Below are positions 1-7,504 of a DNA stretch of 9,956 bases, in pieces. This DNA is from Flavobacteriaceae bacterium UBA6268. Its GTDB lineage: Bacteria > Bacteroidota > Bacteroidia > Flavobacteriales > Flavobacteriaceae. The DNA is taken from positions 1 through 9,956 of the forward strand of contig DJVA01000043.1 of NCBI GenBank assembly GCA_002440705.1. Reading direction: 5' to 3'. Made by a program: the position numbers and the translations under genes. The notes under the pieces are model-generated. The model saw only the letters and a program-made list of their open reading frames with translations. It was not told the DNA's origin and searched no databases. How positions within the stretch are numbered: the stretch's first letter is position 1; each line of letters starts with the position of its first letter.

Positions 1-1349
1 GTGGCATAGATGGCATAATGGAAAGAGCGGAAAAGTCCTGCAACATCTTTCAGTGGGGGTTGTTTGACCTTTCGGTCCCGAATGGTACTTTCCGGTTCCC
101 CTTCAAAATCCAAAATGTAGAAATCGCCGTTTTTGACCAGAATTTGCCCTAAATGGTAATCGCCGTGTACGCGTAGTCTTTCACCCTTAAGCTTGGTCCA
201 ATCAAAGTCCAAAAAGCGTTTCCGGATTTCGTTTTTTTGGTCTAAGAATTGTTTGGCCAGTTCCAGGGTAAGGCCTTCCAATTTGTGCAAGTTGTTTTCC
301 ACCGTGTTCAATCGGTTTTGGAATTGGTACAACAGGCGATTTTTAAGCCATACTTCGTAATCCCCGTTAAAACGCTCTGGGGTAAAGGCAGTTTCCTCAA
401 ATTCAGAACCCAGGGCAATATGCATTTCGGCAGTTCTTACGGCCAGCTGTTTAAGGTTCTGAAAAACACTCAATCCGGCCCAGTCGATAATTTCAGGAGG
501 TACTTCCTGTATTTTCAATCGATGGAACATTCCAAGATTGGGTAGGTTTTTGATGTGAATGTTTTTGTTTTTCAGGTTTGAAAAAATACCATCAATTTTT
601 TTTAGCATGTACTCCCAGGCATCCCCTTCATTAGGGACCATTTCCTGCATTAGGGCAATGGTGGTAATGATGTTTTCACTGTCCTTAACATTGATACTTC
701 CCCAATAGGCGGGTGTATTCTTAAAACCTTTTTTGTCCGACAGAAACCGCGACATCTCGTAATCGGGGTTTTTGGTGGTGTAAATGCGGCGGAAGAATTT
801 CAATACTGCAGCTTCATTGATGACCACGGATGTATTGCTTTGTTCCATGCCCATAAAGCGAGAGGATTTGTATTCGGTTTCACGGAAACTGTCACCTTTG
901 TGATACTGTACCCGCGAAGTGTCGTTCGGCTCTGCATTTAGGATACGCTCGAAAACCAACTTTCGGAATGCTTCCAGATGGATGGCATCGATAATGTAAC
1001 CATCCACCTCATTGATGGTTACTTTAAGGATCCGCTCTTCCTTGGCGAAATCTTCATCGGTCACAAACGCAATGGGCAAAAAATAATGCTGGTAGAAGGC
1101 TTCCACGAAGTTTACTTCCAGGATCAAGCCGTAATACACTTCTTCATTTTGTTGGATGCGGAAATACTCGGTAAGTTCGATATACTTCAGCTTACTGGAT
1201 TTTCCACCGTACCAGCGTTGCTTTATAATGTAGTCTTCAAGTACTTCTGAAAGGAACATTTTGATGAAGCTGGGATCATCCATGAGTTGTTCCCAGTGAC
1301 TCTTGAATTTGGAAGGGGATTTCATTTTGGAAGTTTCCAGCTTTGCCAT
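1..1349 (-). CDS. mak: Maltokinase (Mak/Pep2 family), 3' end cut by window edge
   Basis: Phosphorylates maltose with ATP to give maltose-1-phosphate, the substrate of GlgE, in the cytoplasm. I translated the reverse strand from the ATG at 1349; it stays open for 449 codons to the window edge. An N-terminal cap region carries the family motif IKQRWYGGKSS (about residues 42-52). Lys184 in VLKFFRR is the likely ATP-binding lysine. The kinase core has RVHGDYHLGQIL (393-404, with the catalytic Asp) and ILDFEGEP (412-419, metal-binding Asp), followed by KDVAGLFRSFHYA, all typical of maltokinases and of the C-terminal domain of TreS-Mak fusions. The start lies 2 bases after the glgE stop (TAA TT ATG), so the two genes are surely co-transcribed and probably translationally coupled. 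No trehalose synthase domain precedes it, so it is not the C-terminal part of a fusion of that type. The end of the protein is not visible. Confidence 0.9.
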   Translation of the reverse strand, partial: MAKLETSKMKSPSKFKSHWEQLMDDPSFIKMFLSEVLEDYIIKQRWYGGKSSKLKYIELTEYFRIQQNEEVYYGLILEVNFVEAFYQHYFLPIAFVTDEDFAKEERILKVTINEVDGYIIDAIHLEAFRKLVFERILNAEPNDTSRVQYHKGDSFRETEYKSSRFMGMEQSNTSVVINEAAVLKFFRRIYTTKNPDYEMSRFLSDKKGFKNTPAYWGSINVKDSENIITTIALMQEMVPNEGDAWEYMLKKIDGIFSNLKNKNIHIKNLPNLGMFHRLKIQEVPPEIIDWAGLSVFQNLKQLAVRTAEMHIALGSEFEETAFTPERFNGDYEVWLKNRLLYQFQNRLNTVENNLHKLEGLTLELAKQFLDQKNEIRKRFLDFDWTKLKGERLRVHGDYHLGQILVKNGDFYILDFEGEPESTIRDRKVKQPPLKDVAGLFRSFHYAIYA

Positions 1350-1351
1350 AA

Positions 1352-3292
1352 TTATTTTTGGATTTTGAAAAGATGAAAGGGAAGTACGGGGTGCAGTTCC
1401 ACAAAATTCCATTCGTTATTCCACAGGTAACTGCTATGGGTAATAAGGTCATGAACCTTCACCTGATGCCCCACCTGGATCCCCATTTCGCCTAATGGAA
1501 GCTGTAAAAAACCCTTTTGGGAATAATAAGGGTCCAAGCTTACTACAGCTATAATTTCACTCTCTTTGTTTTGATCGTATTTGTAATAGGCCAGCAATTG
1601 ATCGTTGTCTATGGATAAGAACTGGATGTTGTTGGTTTGCTGAAGGGCTTTGTGCTCTTTGCGGATGTGGTTGATTTTTGCAATGAGGGTGGTGAGTTTG
1701 TTTTCTTGGTTCCAATCCCAATGGCGTATCTGGAATTTTTCGGAATCGAGGTATTCTTCGCGGCCTGGCAGTGCTGCCCCCTGCAGGTATTCGAAGACCG
1801 GGCCATAAATACCGGTATTGGATGATAGTGTGGCCGCTAAAAAGTATTTCTGTAGGTACACCGATTCGTTGTTCCCTTGCAAAGCCCAAGGATTGATATC
1901 GGGAGTATTGGGCCAAAAGTTGGGGCGGAAAAAATAGCGTTGATCGGTTTGAGTAAGTTCGTTGAGGTATTCCATCAATTCATGCTTAGTATTCCGCCAG
2001 GTAAAATAGGTATAGGATTGTGTAAATCCTTGTTTCGCCAACTGTTGCATGATTTTGGGTCGTGTAAAAGCTTCCGAAAGAAAGAGGACATTGGGATACT
2101 TTTTCTTTACTTCGGCAATGAGCCAACCCCAAAAATAAAACGGTTTTGTATGCGGATTGTCTACCCGAAACACTTGTATGTCACATTCCTCGATCCAGTA
2201 TAGGGCAATGCTCAGCATTTCGTCCCACAGATTTTTCCAATCACTGCTTTCAAAATAAATGGGCAGGATATCTTGGTATTTTTTAGGGGGGTTTTCAGCA
2301 TACTGGACGGTACCATCGGGACGCCACTTGAACCACTGAGGGTGCTCTTTTACCCAAGGATGGTCCGGAGCTGCCTGCAAGGCAAAATCCATGGCAATCT
2401 CAATGCCCAATTCTTTGGCTTTAGAGACTAATTGCTTAAAATCGTCTACTGAGCCCAGCTGTCGATGAATGCTTTTATGCCCTCCATCCTTAGATCCAAT
2501 TCCCCAACAGGAGCCTACATCGCCATCCAAGGCAGCGGTTGTATTGTTTTTTCCTTTTCGGTTTACCTCGCCAATGGGATGAATGGGGGGGAAGTAGAGG
2601 GTGTCGAATCCCATCTTCGCTACCCGAGGCAACAAGGCCTCACAATCCTTAAAGGTTCCGTGCTTTCCTTCAATGGAGGAGGCCGATCTAGGAAAAAATT
2701 CGTACCACGTACTGAATCGTGCTTTTTCCCGATCGCAATAGGCTTTTAAAATCGCACTTTCATTGTAAAGAAACTTATTGGGATATTTGGTAAAAATGGC
2801 ATGAAGTTTTTCTGAAACAGCTTCTAAAATGGCTTGGTCGTAATGGGATTCATTTTTGAAAAGCGGGGTTAAATGATTGAGATAGGACTTTTCCTCCTCC
2901 GCGCATTTTTTTAGGATTTCCTCTAAGTATTCAACTCCTTCCAACAACTCGGAAGTTACTTTTTGTCCAGCCTCAATCTTACGTTGGATTCCGTGTTGCC
3001 AATTGAGGGCATGATCTACCCATCCAACAATTTTGTACTCATAGAATCCCTGCTTTTCCACTTTGAATTCGGCACTCCAACAATCATTTTCCATTGGCCG
3101 CATCCGTACCTCCAACCATTTTTTGGAACCCTCGTGCTTCACATGCAACTGTGCAGCAATTACGTCGTGACCATCTGCCAAAACATCCGCTTCCACTAAA
3201 ATAATTTCGTTTACCACACAGGAAATGGGATGCAATCCACCATCCAATTGGGGGTGGACATTTTCGATAATGACCCTAGTTTGATTTGGCAT
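1352..3292 (-). CDS. glgE: GlgE: alpha-1,4-glucan:maltose-1-phosphate maltosyltransferase
   Basis: Transfers maltosyl units from alpha-maltose-1-phosphate to the non-reducing ends of alpha-1,4-glucan (GH13 subfamily 3), a glycogen-building step in the cytoplasm. The protein has 646 residues, normal for the family. An N-terminal beta-sandwich domain (about 1-120) and a helical insert precede the barrel. GlgE markers include WYEFFPRSAS (196-205), HGTFKDCEALLPRVAKMGFD (211-230), YFPPIHPIGEVNRKGKNN (233-250), FRVDNPHTKP with nucleophile Asp378, LSEAFTRPK with acid Glu407, and NTPDINPW with Asp465. These lie 15-16 residues before the positions I recall for the Streptomyces enzyme (D394, E423, D480), so all catalytic residues are present. 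It is the first gene of a minus-strand operon with maltokinase. The ATG at 3292 is chosen because MPNQTRVIIENVHPQLDGG matches a usual GlgE N-terminus. No Shine-Dalgarno sequence is seen. Confidence 0.96.
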   Translation of the reverse strand: MPNQTRVIIENVHPQLDGGLHPISCVVNEIILVEADVLADGHDVIAAQLHVKHEGSKKWLEVRMRPMENDCWSAEFKVEKQGFYEYKIVGWVDHALNWQHGIQRKIEAGQKVTSELLEGVEYLEEILKKCAEEEKSYLNHLTPLFKNESHYDQAILEAVSEKLHAIFTKYPNKFLYNESAILKAYCDREKARFSTWYEFFPRSASSIEGKHGTFKDCEALLPRVAKMGFDTLYFPPIHPIGEVNRKGKNNTTAALDGDVGSCWGIGSKDGGHKSIHRQLGSVDDFKQLVSKAKELGIEIAMDFALQAAPDHPWVKEHPQWFKWRPDGTVQYAENPPKKYQDILPIYFESSDWKNLWDEMLSIALYWIEECDIQVFRVDNPHTKPFYFWGWLIAEVKKKYPNVLFLSEAFTRPKIMQQLAKQGFTQSYTYFTWRNTKHELMEYLNELTQTDQRYFFRPNFWPNTPDINPWALQGNNESVYLQKYFLAATLSSNTGIYGPVFEYLQGAALPGREEYLDSEKFQIRHWDWNQENKLTTLIAKINHIRKEHKALQQTNNIQFLSIDNDQLLAYYKYDQNKESEIIAVVSLDPYYSQKGFLQLPLGEMGIQVGHQVKVHDLITHSSYLWNNEWNFVELHPVLPFHLFKIQK

Positions 3293-3319
3293 ATTGGGTT
3301 TTGATTGTTTTGTTTTTGT

Positions 3320-3327
3320 TAAAGATA
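3320..3327 (-). promoter_or_regulatory. Candidate -7 element of the glgE-mak promoter
   Basis: On the minus strand the octamer reads TATCTTTA, one base from the Bacteroidota -7 consensus TAnnTTTG, and lies 24 bases upstream of the glgE ATG. About 19 bases further upstream there is only a weak T-rich match (TTTAT) to the -33 element. Its position after the LRR terminator and before glgE fits an independent promoter. This is a motif match only. Confidence 0.35.
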
Positions 3328-3401
3328 TAAAACCCGAGGCAATTAAATAAAGGGAAAGGTAAATCTTTGAATCCGATAACGATTTCGATTGGTGACGCCA
3401 T

Positions 3402-3432
3402 AAAAAAACCCTTCGAATTGAAGGGTTTTTTT
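3402..3432 (-). terminator. Intrinsic terminator after the LRR gene
   Basis: A perfect inverted repeat has 13-base arms (3402-3414 and 3420-3432) and a 5-base loop GAATT. The core stem is ACCCTTC/GAAGGGT, flanked by seven As on one side and seven Ts on the other. Read on the minus strand it gives a hairpin followed by a U-run about 20 bases after the stop codon of the LRR gene. It therefore ends that transcript before glgE. Being symmetrical, it could also stop transcription from the other direction, but no plus-strand gene leads into it. Confidence 0.85.
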
Positions 3433-3450
3433 CTAGATTAACTAAGATTT

Positions 3451-4149
3451 TTAGTTTCCTTCCTCAACCTCGATGGCAATTATGGACTTGCCAGTAGGAG
3501 TCAATCCGTTGTTGAAATCCATGTAAGCAGAGTTGCTGAGAAGGATGGTCGATATTTCAGATGTGGTATTGAAATGATTTTCAGCTACCACGAATTCCTT
3601 TAAATTTCTGCTGCGTGCCAGTGTGAGGGGTAGATCTCCTGAAAGTTCATTTTGAAATACATTGAAAACCACAAGATTTTCTAACTGATTGAGGCTGTTG
3701 GGAAGCATTCCCGAAAAGTGGTTGCTGCTAAGGTGCAGTTGTTTCAAGTTAGTTAATTGACCAAAACTTGCTGGAATTTCACCTGTTAAGTCGTTTCCGT
3801 TCAGGGCCAAAATCTCTAGCTTTTTCAGGTTGCCAAGCGAACTGGGTAAATTCCCGTGCAGCTTGTTGAAGGAAAGCTCCAGCACTTTCAGTTCAGTAAG
3901 CTGACTTACCTGTGCTGGCAAACTGCCATCCAAATTGTTGAACAACATGCGTAGTTCGGTGACATGGCCATTGGTAATGGTAACACCATCCCAGGCATCC
4001 GGGCTTTGTTCCAAATCCCAGGTTGTATTCCAAAGGGCTCCATTGGTAGTTTCATAAAGTGCCACTAAGGCAAGGTGTTCGGTATCTGGAATTTGCGCCC
4101 ATAGCGACATTCCAGATAAAAGTAGCGAGGTTAAGAGTAGTTTTTTCAT
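3451..4149 (-). CDS. Secreted leucine-rich-repeat protein (plant-type LRRs)
   Basis: The chosen start is the ATG at 4149, which gives 232 residues opening with a classic signal peptide, MKKLLLTSLLLSGMSLWAQ, cleaved probably after WA. An upstream in-frame ATG at 4188 would add 13 residues before the positive N-region and would overlap a candidate promoter, so it is less likely. A cap region with ALVALYETTNGALWN and DAWDGVTITNGHVTELRM (about 27-68) resembles the LRR N-terminal segments common in Bacteroidota. Five to six LRRs of 24 residues follow (about 63-205), pattern NxLxGxLPxxLxxLxxLxxLxLxx, for example NKLHGNLPSSLGNLKKLEIL and NDLTGEIPASFGQLTNLKQL. The C-terminus (IAIEVEEGN) shows no evident type IX sorting domain or membrane anchor. 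It probably binds a protein or glycan in the periplasm or outside the cell; the specific partner is unknown. It is monocistronic, with its own terminator. Confidence 0.85.
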   Translation of the reverse strand: MKKLLLTSLLLSGMSLWAQIPDTEHLALVALYETTNGALWNTTWDLEQSPDAWDGVTITNGHVTELRMLFNNLDGSLPAQVSQLTELKVLELSFNKLHGNLPSSLGNLKKLEILALNGNDLTGEIPASFGQLTNLKQLHLSSNHFSGMLPNSLNQLENLVVFNVFQNELSGDLPLTLARSRNLKEFVVAENHFNTTSEISTILLSNSAYMDFNNGLTPTGKSIIAIEVEEGN

Positions 4150-4185
4150 TAGCGGGGATATCAGAATAATCTTACATATAGAAAA

Positions 4186-4217
4186 CAAATAAATAAATTA
4201 CAAGATTAAATACCAAA
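4186..4217 (-). promoter_or_regulatory. Candidate promoter of the LRR gene
   Basis: On the minus strand TTTG (4214-4217) is followed by a 20-base spacer and then TTTATTTG (4186-4193), which matches the Bacteroidota -33/-7 pair TTTG / TAnnTTTG except at one position. Transcription would begin roughly 30 bases before the ATG at 4149, which supports that start over the one at 4188. The region is very A/T-rich, so chance matches are possible. Confidence 0.35.
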
Positions 4218-4275
4218 AAAATTCGATGAAATGCATTATTCTGTATTTTTATTAAAAATAAAAGCCAACTGATTT

Positions 4276-4302
4276 TTGGTTTTTAACGATTGTGTACCTT
4301 TA
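4276..4302 (+). promoter_or_regulatory. Candidate promoter of the menI-menF-menD operon
   Basis: TTG at 4276-4278, inside a TTTTTGG run, is followed by a 16-base spacer and TACCTTTA at 4295-4302, close to the Bacteroidota -7 consensus TAnnTTTG. The predicted transcription start would be about 10 bases before the menI ATG at 4320, giving a very short leader without a Shine-Dalgarno sequence. Confidence 0.45.
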
Positions 4303-4319
4303 GGGTGTGAATCCTTGTT

Positions 4320-4739
4320 ATGAAAAAATCCAAAGAAGAATTGCTTCGTTTTTCAGCTGAAATCTGTAAGAATACCCTTATGGAAACGCTTCAAATAGAA
4401 TTTGTCGACATTACCGATTCCATGGTCATTGCCAAAATGCCCGTAACCCCCCGAGTGCACCAACCGGACGGAGTCCTACATGGGGGAGCCTCAGTCGCTT
4501 TGGCAGAGAGTGTAGGCAGTGCAGCCGCCTTCATGCTGCTCGATTCTGAAAACATTCAGATCCGAGGCATCGAAATTGCTGCCAACCACATAAAAAGTGT
4601 AAAAGACGGTGTGGTCTATGCCAAGGCAAAAAACGTCCACAAAGGCAAAACTACCCAGCTTTGGCAAATCGACATTGTTAATGAAGCCGATGAATTGGTT
4701 TCCTCGGTGAAAATGACCACCCTTACTTTAAACCGCTGA
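4320..4739 (+). CDS. menI: Hotdog-fold thioesterase, probable DHNA-CoA hydrolase MenI
   Basis: Hydrolyses 1,4-dihydroxy-2-naphthoyl-CoA to free DHNA, the step before prenylation in menaquinone synthesis. The 139-residue protein is a single 4HBT/PaaI-type hotdog domain. RVHQPDGVLHGGASVALAES (45-64) carries Gln48, His54-Gly55 and Glu63, the positions I recall as active-site residues in E. coli MenI (YdiI), with no shift in numbering. Further agreement includes IEIAANHIKSVKDGVVYAKA (84-103) and TQLWQIDIVNE. Sequence alone places it in the broad PaaI/YdiI family, whose members include phenylacetyl-CoA and other thioesterases. The neighbouring menF (9-base gap) and menD make the menaquinone role the most likely. 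It is first in the operon. Confidence 0.87.
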   Translation: MKKSKEELLRFSAEICKNTLMETLQIEFVDITDSMVIAKMPVTPRVHQPDGVLHGGASVALAESVGSAAAFMLLDSENIQIRGIEIAANHIKSVKDGVVYAKAKNVHKGKTTQLWQIDIVNEADELVSSVKMTTLTLNR

Positions 4740-4748
4740 TTCAAGTTT

Positions 4749-5810
4749 ATGGAAGGAATTTTGGAGCAGGTAGAAAAAAGGTTTGCGAAACAGCTTCCTT
4801 TTGTGATATTTTCATATCCGGGCAACCATGAAATTGAAGGTTTTTTTCAAAAAAATAAGGCGCGTTACAAATACAATGATGCCTTGGAAAACGGTTTTAT
4901 TTTTCAACCCTTTAATGCTGATCGTGGTGGGTTTTTCATTCCCCAAGCACAATCGGAGTATCAGAAAGGAAGCGTTGAGTTGCTCGATGCACCTGCAGAA
5001 AAGATTGTAATCCCAGAGGCTAAAGTTGAAAAAGAAGCTTACAAGCATTTGGTTTCTAAGGCTATCGAACGCATCCAGCGAAGAAAAGCCCAAAAAATTG
5101 TGACCTCGCGCTGTAAAACCATTGCCTTAAATTCGTTGAGCCTTCCTATTTTGATTCAAAGATTATTTCAACTTAACCCGACGGCCTTCCGTTATGTTTG
5201 GTTCCATCCCGATACCGGATTGTGGGCTGGTGCAACCCCCGAGCTGCTTTTGCATTCAGACGGGGAACAGTTCCAGACCATGGCATTGGCCGGAACCAAA
5301 GAAAACGACCGTTTCTTAAAGGTGCTGTGGACTGAGAAGGAACGGGAAGAACATCAATTGGTGGTCGATGATATTGTTTCCCGCTTGCAACAAATCCTTT
5401 CGGTTTTGAAAGTTTCCAAATCTACCAACCATGCAGCTGGATTGGTCGTGCATTTGAGGACCGATATTTCGGGGTGCATCAAAAAGGGAAAGGCCTCCTT
5501 GTATCAAATAGCTCAGACATTGCATCCTACCCCCGCAGTATGTGGAACCCCACGAAAAGACGCTTTGAAATTTATCCTGGAAATGGAAGATTTTGATCGC
5601 GAGTTTTACACTGGATTTCTTGGTCCAACAAATAAGGCCAGTTCTGGAACCCAATGGTTTGTAAACTTGCGGTGCATGAAATTAGAAAACCAACAAGCAC
5701 ATATCTTCGTGGGTGGAGGCATAACCCAAGGGTCTGTACCGGAAGCTGAATGGTTGGAAACCCAAAACAAAATACAAACCATGCTGCAGGTGCTCCAACC
5801 TTTTCTTTAA
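4749..5810 (+). CDS. menF: Isochorismate synthase MenF
   Basis: Isomerises chorismate to isochorismate, the entry step of menaquinone synthesis. The 353-residue protein is short, as in many Bacteroidota, with a variable N-terminal third and a conserved chorismate-binding domain from about residue 95. Visible motifs are AQKIVTSR (Lys116, expected general base), GATPELLL (161-168; Glu165, expected general acid), LAGTKEN (180-186), EKEREEHQLVVDDI (196-209), VHLRTDISG (234-242), LHPTPAVCGTPR (258-269), FDREFYTGFLGP (282-293) and FVGGGITQGSVPEAEWLET (320-338). The Lys to Glu spacing of 49 residues is close to that in EntC/MenF. EntC-type (siderophore) or PabB-type roles are unlikely given menI upstream and menD downstream. 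The ATG at 4749 follows the menI stop by 9 bases, indicating one transcript. Confidence 0.92.
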   Translation: MEGILEQVEKRFAKQLPFVIFSYPGNHEIEGFFQKNKARYKYNDALENGFIFQPFNADRGGFFIPQAQSEYQKGSVELLDAPAEKIVIPEAKVEKEAYKHLVSKAIERIQRRKAQKIVTSRCKTIALNSLSLPILIQRLFQLNPTAFRYVWFHPDTGLWAGATPELLLHSDGEQFQTMALAGTKENDRFLKVLWTEKEREEHQLVVDDIVSRLQQILSVLKVSKSTNHAAGLVVHLRTDISGCIKKGKASLYQIAQTLHPTPAVCGTPRKDALKFILEMEDFDREFYTGFLGPTNKASSGTQWFVNLRCMKLENQQAHIFVGGGITQGSVPEAEWLETQNKIQTMLQVLQPFL

Positions 5811-5828
5811 AATGTAAGGCTCCGTTTG

Positions 5829-5836
5829 TATCTTTG
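5829..5836 (+). promoter_or_regulatory. Possible internal promoter (-7 element) for menD
   Basis: The 32-base gap between menF and menD contains TATCTTTG, a perfect match to TAnnTTTG, ending 6 bases before the menD ATG. The expected -33 region about 19 bases upstream (TTTTCTTT, 5801-5808) is only T-rich. If active, the transcript would start at or next to the ATG, so it would be leaderless. menD is more certainly served by the operon promoter before menI. Confidence 0.35.
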
Positions 5837-5842
5837 TACAGA

Positions 5843-7504
5843 ATGAACCACTCCTCCAAAATCCTTTCGCAAACCTTGGTGCAACTATGCCTTGCTAAAG
5901 GAATTGACCACATAGTGCTTTCACCGGGCTCCCGAAATGCACCATTAACCATCGGCTTTTCAGGAAACAGCACGTTTAAAAACTTTAGCATAGTCGATGA
6001 GCGCTGTGCCGCATTTTTTGGTCTTGGAATGGCCCAGCAATTGGGAAAACCTGTGGTTTTGGTGTGCACTTCAGGTTCTGCGTTGCTGAATTATTACCCT
6101 GCAATTGCTGAAGCTTTTTACAGTCATATCCCTTTAATTGTGGTTTCGGCCGATCGCCCTTCGGAATTGATCGATGTGGGTGACGGGCAAACCATTCGGC
6201 AGGAGCACGTATTTGAAAATCACAACTGTTACAGTGCTTCTTGCAAGGAAGGTGCGGAATTTCAGTACTTCAATGAACAGGAAATCAACAAGGCCCTTAA
6301 CATTGCCATGGAAGAGTCGGGACCGGTCCACATCAACATCCCTTTTTCGGAACCGTTGTACAGTATGGAGGGCAAACCCTCGGTTTTTCCGGTGAATGTG
6401 ATTCCGAAGAAATTAAACTCTCTGAGTAAAATCCCACAGGTCTTTATCGACCAATGGAACCTTGCTTCCCGTAAATTGGTTTTAGTAGGCACATTGGCAC
6501 CCAATACCATCGCTATGGAATGGTTGCAGATTTTGGCTACCGATCCAAGCGTGGTGGTGATGACGGAAACCACTTCCAACCTTCACCATCCCTATTTTTT
6601 TCCCGCTATTGACCAACTGATTACTTCCCTCGATTTTGAAGGCTTCCAGCAATTACGGCCCGAAATACTTCTCACGGTGGGTGGTATGATTGTTTCCAAA
6701 AGAATCAAGGCGTTTCTAAGAAAGTTCACTCCCAACGCCCATTGGCACGTAGGCCCCTACAAGGCCCTGGATACGTATTTTTGTTTGACCCATGATTTTA
6801 GGTCCCACCCCAATGCTTTTTTTGAGTACTTTTTGAAACAAGTTCAGCCAAAAGCTTCCAATTACCAGCCCTTTTGGTTGGCCAAGCAAGAAGAACGAAG
6901 GGGCAAACAGACCCAATTTGAACTGAAGATGCCGTATTCCGATTTTTTGGTTTATGCCCAAATTTTCAGAAGCATTCCTATGGGCTCACAAGTACAATTG
7001 GCCAATAGTACAGCCATACGTTATTCCCAATTATTTCCTTCGGAACCAACGCATTCAATTTTTTGTAACCGAGGGACAAGTGGTATCGATGGTAGTACCA
7101 GCACGGCAATAGGGGCCGCGGTCACAAGTGGAATTCCTACGGTGCTTGTCACGGGCGATTTGAGCTTTTTCTATGACAGCAATGCCCTGTGGAATTCCTA
7201 CCTCCCAAAATCATTCCGTATCATTTTGGTGAACAATCGCGGAGGGGGGATTTTCCGAATTTTGCCAAGCGCAAAAGAAGTCCCCCATTTTGAAACTTAC
7301 TTCGAAACCCGCCACGCCTTAACAGCATTGCACCTGTGCGCAATGTTTGATATTGTTTACCAAAAAGTGGAAAACCAAAATGAGTTGGAAGCAGCTTTGC
7401 TAACCTTTTTCAAGCCGTCCCAACGCCCTGTGCTTTTGGAAATAATGACCCCGAGCGAAATCAACGATCAGGTATTGAACGACTATTTTGAGGCCATTGC
7501 TTAA
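5843..7504 (+). CDS. menD: SEPHCHC synthase MenD (thiamine-diphosphate enzyme)
   Basis: Joins isochorismate and 2-oxoglutarate (with decarboxylation) to form SEPHCHC, the second committed step of menaquinone synthesis. The start is the ATG at 5843, giving 553 residues; an in-frame ATG at 5750 lies within menF and would add 31 residues with no MenD character. Domains follow the usual ThDP order. The PYR domain has VLSPGSRNAPL (25-35) and VDERCAAFFGLGMA (51-64) with the ThDP-activating Glu53. A central domain follows. The PP domain has CNRGTSGIDGSTSTAIGAA (408-426) and TGDLSFFYDSNALW (437-450) leading to VNNRGGGIF (463-471), the GDL...N motif that holds Mg-ThDP. All key residues appear intact and the length is typical. 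Its stop codon overlaps the convergent gene on the other strand by 4 bases. Confidence 0.95.
   Translation: MNHSSKILSQTLVQLCLAKGIDHIVLSPGSRNAPLTIGFSGNSTFKNFSIVDERCAAFFGLGMAQQLGKPVVLVCTSGSALLNYYPAIAEAFYSHIPLIVVSADRPSELIDVGDGQTIRQEHVFENHNCYSASCKEGAEFQYFNEQEINKALNIAMEESGPVHINIPFSEPLYSMEGKPSVFPVNVIPKKLNSLSKIPQVFIDQWNLASRKLVLVGTLAPNTIAMEWLQILATDPSVVVMTETTSNLHHPYFFPAIDQLITSLDFEGFQQLRPEILLTVGGMIVSKRIKAFLRKFTPNAHWHVGPYKALDTYFCLTHDFRSHPNAFFEYFLKQVQPKASNYQPFWLAKQEERRGKQTQFELKMPYSDFLVYAQIFRSIPMGSQVQLANSTAIRYSQLFPSEPTHSIFCNRGTSGIDGSTSTAIGAAVTSGIPTVLVTGDLSFFYDSNALWNSYLPKSFRIILVNNRGGGIFRILPSAKEVPHFETYFETRHALTALHLCAMFDIVYQKVENQNELEAALLTFFKPSQRPVLLEIMTPSEINDQVLNDYFEAIA

Noticed and set aside
249..1250. Plus-strand reading frames at 249-545 and 978-1250
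   Set aside because: They lie opposite the maltokinase gene, have no recognisable domain, and the minus-strand frame carries clear kinase motifs throughout.
1557..3199. Several short frames on both strands inside 1557-3199
   Set aside because: All lie within glgE, whose full-length translation has every catalytic motif; the short peptides are low-complexity shadows.
4150..4188. Extended start of the LRR protein at 4188
   Set aside because: It would place 13 residues before a textbook signal peptide and run into the candidate promoter.
5750..5842. Extended N-terminus of menD from the ATG at 5750
   Set aside because: The added 31 residues are the shifted frame of menF and do not look like MenD, whereas residues from 5843 match the family start.
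5572..6069. Minus-strand frame of 165 residues across the menF/menD junction
   Set aside because: It is opposite two well-supported genes, and its translation shows no family features or signal peptide.
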